Translations under genes and position numbers: made by a program
Notes under the pieces: model-generated
Told to the model about the DNA's origin: nothing
Database searches by the model: none
Seen by the model: the letters and a program-made list of their open reading frames with translations, nothing else
Part shown: in pieces, positions 61,701 to 64,000 of the stretch
How the letters are laid out: every line of letters starts with the position of its first letter
Position numbering within the stretch: position 1 is the stretch's first letter
DNA from: an uncultured Bacteroides sp.
GTDB taxonomy: Bacteria; Bacteroidota; Bacteroidia; Bacteroidales; Bacteroidaceae
Reading direction: 5' to 3'
DNA: 64,000 nucleotides
NCBI RefSeq assembly: GCF_958445495.1
Contig: NZ_CAUCSQ010000019.1
Span: 23,072 to 87,071, forward strand

Positions 61701-63234
61701 TATCTTCAACATAATTCCATCGATATGACTCTGTCTTTACTTGTCTTTTCAAACCTTTTGCTTTTATCAAATATTCAAGCAAAGGTTTCTGTTCTATACA
61801 TCTCCTATTATTCAAAAAATCAAATAGTTGTTCTTTATCTTCAATGTTTGTAATAAATTGCGAAGTAACATCTTCGTCATCTTCCTTCCGATATATCTTC
61901 AAATTGTACAGCCATTGCCATATACGGAACTCCTGATAAAGAGGATTGGATTTTGAAATGACTTTCAGATACTCTTTAATATCATTTCCATCTTTATCTT
62001 TGTATGTTTTAAATTCAAGTACGCAATCACTTATCGCAGATTTCTGACTCCGTAATGGTCTCTGATAAAATAGAATATCATTTAAGAATAAATGAACAAA
62101 ATCTCTTTTACTTAAAATAAATTGGTGTGTCTCATTGCTCCGATATAACTCTCTTACACAGTCGTTGTATAAATCTTCATCTCTTAATTCTGGATGAAAC
62201 TCTTTTTGCTTCTCAAGAATTTGTTTCAGTTCATCCTTGTAAAACTTACGTTCGATTGTCCGTATAAGCTTTCCACGAACTTTTTGCATAGGATTTTGCA
62301 GTAATGTCTCATAGACATACGTACCCACTGTTTTATGAGACTTTTCTATATCACTCTCCGTCTTTTTTTTCAACAATGTCCAATCATTTTCACTTGGTGC
62401 ACGAAAAGACCGTTTTTCTATCCCTTCCTTATCTTTTTTAACCGTCCCGTCGTCGTTCAAATCTGTAGTAACAATAAAATCACGTATTTTATCTTTCCAT
62501 CCAAACAACGGAATCTTACTGGAGCGACGATAAGTCCAACCGTTTTCTAAATGTAAAGAATACCATGTATCACCTTTACTATTCGGTTTCTCATCGGCTA
62601 TGACATCCACTATTTTCAAGGAATAATATTCTACTAATTTATTAGGGTTCTCTTCCTCTTCTTCCCCTCTTAATTGATAATATCCCCGTTTCTGATTGAA
62701 ATTTAATAAAATCCAAGCTAATTCTTCCTTCTCTATCTTTTGGGAAAGAGCCTTCTTACGCAAATAATAGATAGTCCAATCATATGGGATTTTTTTATCT
62801 TTTCTAACCACCCCCTTATTCTTAAACTCTTCTATCATTTCATTAAAAGACTTTTGAAAGATAAACTCAAACCTTCCTTCATCATTTTGCTTCCAAGCTA
62901 GTTTAGGCTCCTTTTCATCAAAAAATTGTCCTAATCGCTTCTCAAAATCTATTTGAGAAGCATAATGTTCGGGTAAAAATTTCATCATATTCAAAACACG
63001 AACCAGACGCTCACGACGTAATAATGCTCTTTCGCGCAATCGGCGTGTACTACGAAAAGCCGTTCGCGCCGCCGTTTGAGTTTCTATCGGATTTCCTCCA
63101 GTAAAAGTGTCCAACACACCCTGATCCATCGGAATAATCCGGCTACCCATTCCTAAAATTCTCTGCTCTTCGCTGTCGACCAACGCCCAACCAATACTGT
63201 TGGTTCCCAAATCTAATCCCAATATTCTTTTCAT
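58702..63234 (-). CDS. cas9: CRISPR-associated endonuclease Cas9, type II-C
   Basis: RNA-guided double-strand DNA nuclease of 1510 aa, at the large end of II-C Cas9s but normal for the Bacteroidetes branch. RuvC-I: ILGLDLGTNSIGWALVDS with Asp8. Arg-rich bridge helix: STRRLRERALLRRERLVRVL. RuvC-II: EIHVELGREMKNTADERKKL with Glu734. HNH: YQIEHIIPKSRYYDDSFSNK with catalytic His866 and Asn in the FSNK segment. RuvC-III: DHRHHAMDALVIACVTRD with Asp1065. All nuclease residues are intact, so it is predicted active. The C-terminal part (about 1150-1510) should hold the PAM-interacting region. The gene is visibly A/T-richer than the upstream core genes, consistent with horizontal acquisition. It is the first gene of a cas9-rhuM-cas1-cas2 operon, divergent from the tracrRNA gene. 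Confidence 0.97.
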   Translation of the reverse strand: MKRILGLDLGTNSIGWALVDSEEQRILGMGSRIIPMDQGVLDTFTGGNPIETQTAARTAFRSTRRLRERALLRRERLVRVLNMMKFLPEHYASQIDFEKRLGQFFDEKEPKLAWKQNDEGRFEFIFQKSFNEMIEEFKNKGVVRKDKKIPYDWTIYYLRKKALSQKIEKEELAWILLNFNQKRGYYQLRGEEEEENPNKLVEYYSLKIVDVIADEKPNSKGDTWYSLHLENGWTYRRSSKIPLFGWKDKIRDFIVTTDLNDDGTVKKDKEGIEKRSFRAPSENDWTLLKKKTESDIEKSHKTVGTYVYETLLQNPMQKVRGKLIRTIERKFYKDELKQILEKQKEFHPELRDEDLYNDCVRELYRSNETHQFILSKRDFVHLFLNDILFYQRPLRSQKSAISDCVLEFKTYKDKDGNDIKEYLKVISKSNPLYQEFRIWQWLYNLKIYRKEDDEDVTSQFITNIEDKEQLFDFLNNRRCIEQKPLLEYLIKAKGLKRQVKTESYRWNYVEDKIYPCSETKTMISTCLAKVKNVPDDFLTKEIEQKLWHIIYSVTDKNEFEKALGTFAKKYNLDITSFVDNFKKIPPFKNEYGSFSEKAIKKLLPLMRLGKYWKWNDIDNNTQNRIFKIITGEYDEEIKDIVREKSIALTNENDFQGLQLWLAQYIVYGRHSEADIAGKWHSVTDLEKYLNGFKQHSLRNPIVEQVITETLRVVKDIWQKYGQGAENFFSEIHVELGREMKNTADERKKLANIITENENTNLRIRALLMELKNNSDGKLEVENVRPYSPMQQEILKIYEEYAISTGLDNEKDEKIKEDIRKISKDAQPTTTELQRYKLWLEQKYCSPYTGKVIPLGKLFTEEYQIEHIIPKSRYYDDSFSNKVICEAAVNKLKDKCLGLEFIKKHHGQIVETGFGQKVTIFDEEAYQNFVKQHYAYNRSKRTKLLLEEIPEKMIERQMNDTRYISKFILPLLSSLVRAEENDNGVNSKNVLPGNGKITTILKQDWGLNDVWNDLILPRFVRMNELTRTTEFTSWNEQYQKYLPAVPLDLSKGFQKKRIDHRHHAMDALVIACVTRDHINLLNNKYANTDTVRYDLQRKLRQFERVTYIDPQTKKNVTKDVPKEFKKPWDNFTVDARNELEKIIVSFKQNLRIINKATNIYTKYENGKKIKVKQKGLNWAIRKPLHKETVFAKVSLRKRKTIRLSEALKDWEKIVDKRLKQEIKRLICQYGKFDVDTILRYFKERKYQFGEVNVSKVEVYYFDEENATVRKNVDTSFTEKFIQESVTDTGIQKILLNHLATKGNKIEIAFSPEGIEEMNKNIVQLNEGKSHLPILKVRVYETIGNKFSVGVKGNKKDKYVEAAKGTNLFFAIYVNENGVRSYETIPLNIVIERLKQGLSVVPEKNRKEYSLLFYLSPNDLVYVPTDDERENIHAVDFGQLNNEQQKRIYKMVSCTGSECHFVPYYVASPIKNKVEYSSLNKIGRSLTGEMIKDVCIKLKVDRLGNIKGISGL

Positions 63235-63259
63235 ATTTACTTTACCTTATTATAATCAT

Positions 63260-63267
63260 CAAATATA
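63260..63267 (-). promoter_or_regulatory. -7 box of the cas operon
   Basis: On the minus strand this reads TATATTTG, an exact TAnnTTTG box, 26 bp upstream of the cas9 ATG. The nearest TTTG upstream (reading AATTTGTGG on the minus strand) is only 14 nt away, so the -33 element is poor and expression is probably low. Confidence 0.5.
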
Positions 63268-63311
63268 TTAATATTTTTCCACAAATTAGATATTAAAACA
63301 AAATAAATTAC

Positions 63312-63319
63312 TATCTTTG
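63312..63319 (+). promoter_or_regulatory. -7 box of the tracrRNA gene
   Basis: TATCTTTG, identical to the -7 element in the CRISPR repeat. The surrounding AAATTA-x-TATCTTTG also matches the repeat at 14 of 15 positions. The expected start, about 7 nt downstream, falls at the first base of the anti-repeat. Confidence 0.7.
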
Positions 63320-63324
63320 TCACA

Positions 63325-63401
63325 CTAATTTGAAGCAAATCACAATAAGGATTATTCCGTTGTGAAAACATTCAAGGTGGGGCATTTGCCTCGCCTTTTT
63401 T
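63325..63401 (+). ncRNA. tracrRNA
   Basis: The anti-repeat (63325-63345, from CTAATTTGAAGC to ATCACAA) pairs with the first 22 or so bases of the CRISPR repeat over 21 bp with a single bulged U on the repeat side. It is followed by a small hairpin GGA-TTAT-TCC (63349-63358) that could serve as the nexus, then a linker, then a terminator stem GGTGGGGCA/TGCCTCGCC (63376-63395) and a T-run ending near 63401. About 77 nt in total. It forms the dual guide with crRNA, enabling RNase III processing and Cas9 loading. It is transcribed away from cas9 in a shared 91-bp promoter region. Confidence 0.92.
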
Positions 63402-63921
63402 GTATTACTACAAACAACCAAACGTCTTGCATATCAGTATATATATTATATCATCTTTCAACGCCAAGTTTTTCGAATGAATTACGTAACATCCTTTTAT
63501 ACATTCATGGAAAATTATGCTGAATTTTTCCAAAAAGTCGTCATAATACTTTTCTTCATCATAACAAGTATAAAAGTAGAACTAACATCTTGTAGTGACA
63601 GACATTAATGTTATAACATTTTCATAAAAACATTCGTTAACAATTATCGAATTTGAGAGAAAAATCTGTCACGGTTATCATGAAAGAATGACTCCATACA
63701 ACATAACAGGTTCATATTACCTTTTACCCCCTCCCAAAAAACACTAATATTTAGACCTTATTTTCTGATTGTTCGGGATGCTGTAATTTAGGGAGACCTA
63801 CTTTCTTCTCCATTACTTATCCTAAAAAACACTTACTTTAGTCTCTAAAAGTGTACTCGTGTGCGATAACAGTAAAAATCAGTGAAAGAATTTAAAAGAG
63901 AAACAAATCCAATAGGATTAA
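63402..63921. other. 520-bp A/T-rich region without recognised genes
   Basis: No frame of more than a few dozen codons with coding character is seen on either strand. The stretch is A/T-rich with many stops, and I see no RNA gene or repeat in it. It separates the CRISPR locus from whatever the promoter at 63922 expresses to the right. Confidence 0.5.
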
Positions 63922-63953
63922 TTTGGAAGTTAGTTCACAAAGTTCTACATTTG
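63922..63953 (+). promoter_or_regulatory. Bacteroides-type promoter reading out of the window
   Basis: TTTG (63922-63925), 20 nt, TACATTTG (63946-63953) is a full consensus match with ideal spacing. The start near 63960 would serve a gene beyond position 64000. Confidence 0.5.
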
Positions 63954-64000
63954 TCATGTGATTTTTTTCATAGTATTAGATTTAAGGTTAACAAAGGTTG

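Noticed and set aside
63515..63562. Short minus-strand frame beginning MMKKSIMTTFW
   Set aside because: Only about 15 codons, no promoter and no sign of conservation. It could be a leader peptide but nothing supports it.

Overview
The window is a chromosomal segment of a gut Bacteroides (order Bacteroidales). The evidence is several SusC/SusD pairs, two hybrid two-component regulators (HTCS), BACON and DUF1735-type surface lipoproteins, a frdCAB fumarate reductase operon, and promoters of the Bacteroides form (TTG or TTTG, about 20 nt, TAnnTTTG). The species cannot be fixed from the sequence alone.

Layout. 1-9702 (+) is the end of a polysaccharide utilization locus (PUL): the C-terminus of a SusD, a GH30 lipoprotein, an Ig-like-repeat lipoprotein, a GH130 phosphorylase of the mannosyl-glucose type, an SSS-family Na+ symporter behind its own promoter, and a secreted metallophosphoesterase/beta-propeller protein. 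9768-14945 (+) is core genome: a GNAT-like protein, parE, coaD and an S41 protease, closed by a block of interleaved inverted repeats. 15117-29344 (-) is a second PUL with two tandem SusC/SusD pairs, two paralogous BACON lipoproteins and a GH18 enzyme. It is divergent from an HTCS at 29943-33890. 34057-50559 is a third PUL: a GH30-clan enzyme, a GH97 probable alpha-galactosidase, a DUF1735/discoidin lipoprotein, SusD and SusC (all -), then an HTCS and a Ser-type sulfatase (+). The susC-HTCS divergent region contains an operator-like direct repeat and palindrome. An AraC regulator with an N-terminal cysteine cluster and the frdCAB operon follow, ending in a strong terminator at 55353.

55592-63401 is a complete type II-C CRISPR-Cas locus: nine identical 47-bp repeats plus one half-degenerate repeat, cas2, cas1, a RhuM-family gene and cas9 (1510 aa), with a divergent tracrRNA next to the cas9 start. 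Three features stand out. First, the rhuM-like gene is embedded in the cas operon with start/stop overlaps on both sides (cas9-rhuM 4 nt, rhuM-cas1 8 nt, cas1-cas2 1 nt), so it looks like part of the system; I know of no described role for it there. Second, every repeat carries a complete Bacteroides-type promoter directed into the next spacer, and the degenerate repeat keeps only its -7/start-site half. Third, two spacers encode the same peptide with only synonymous differences, so they probably sample two diverged relatives of one mobile element. The array is read left to right and the cas operon right to left, and they converge on a 14-bp perfect hairpin at the cas2 stop codon.

The PULs follow the usual scheme: outer-membrane SusCD uptake, surface binding lipoproteins and glycosidases, periplasmic trimming, and transcriptional control by HTCS proteins sensing oligosaccharides. 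All functions here are inferred from reading the sequence; no database search was run.
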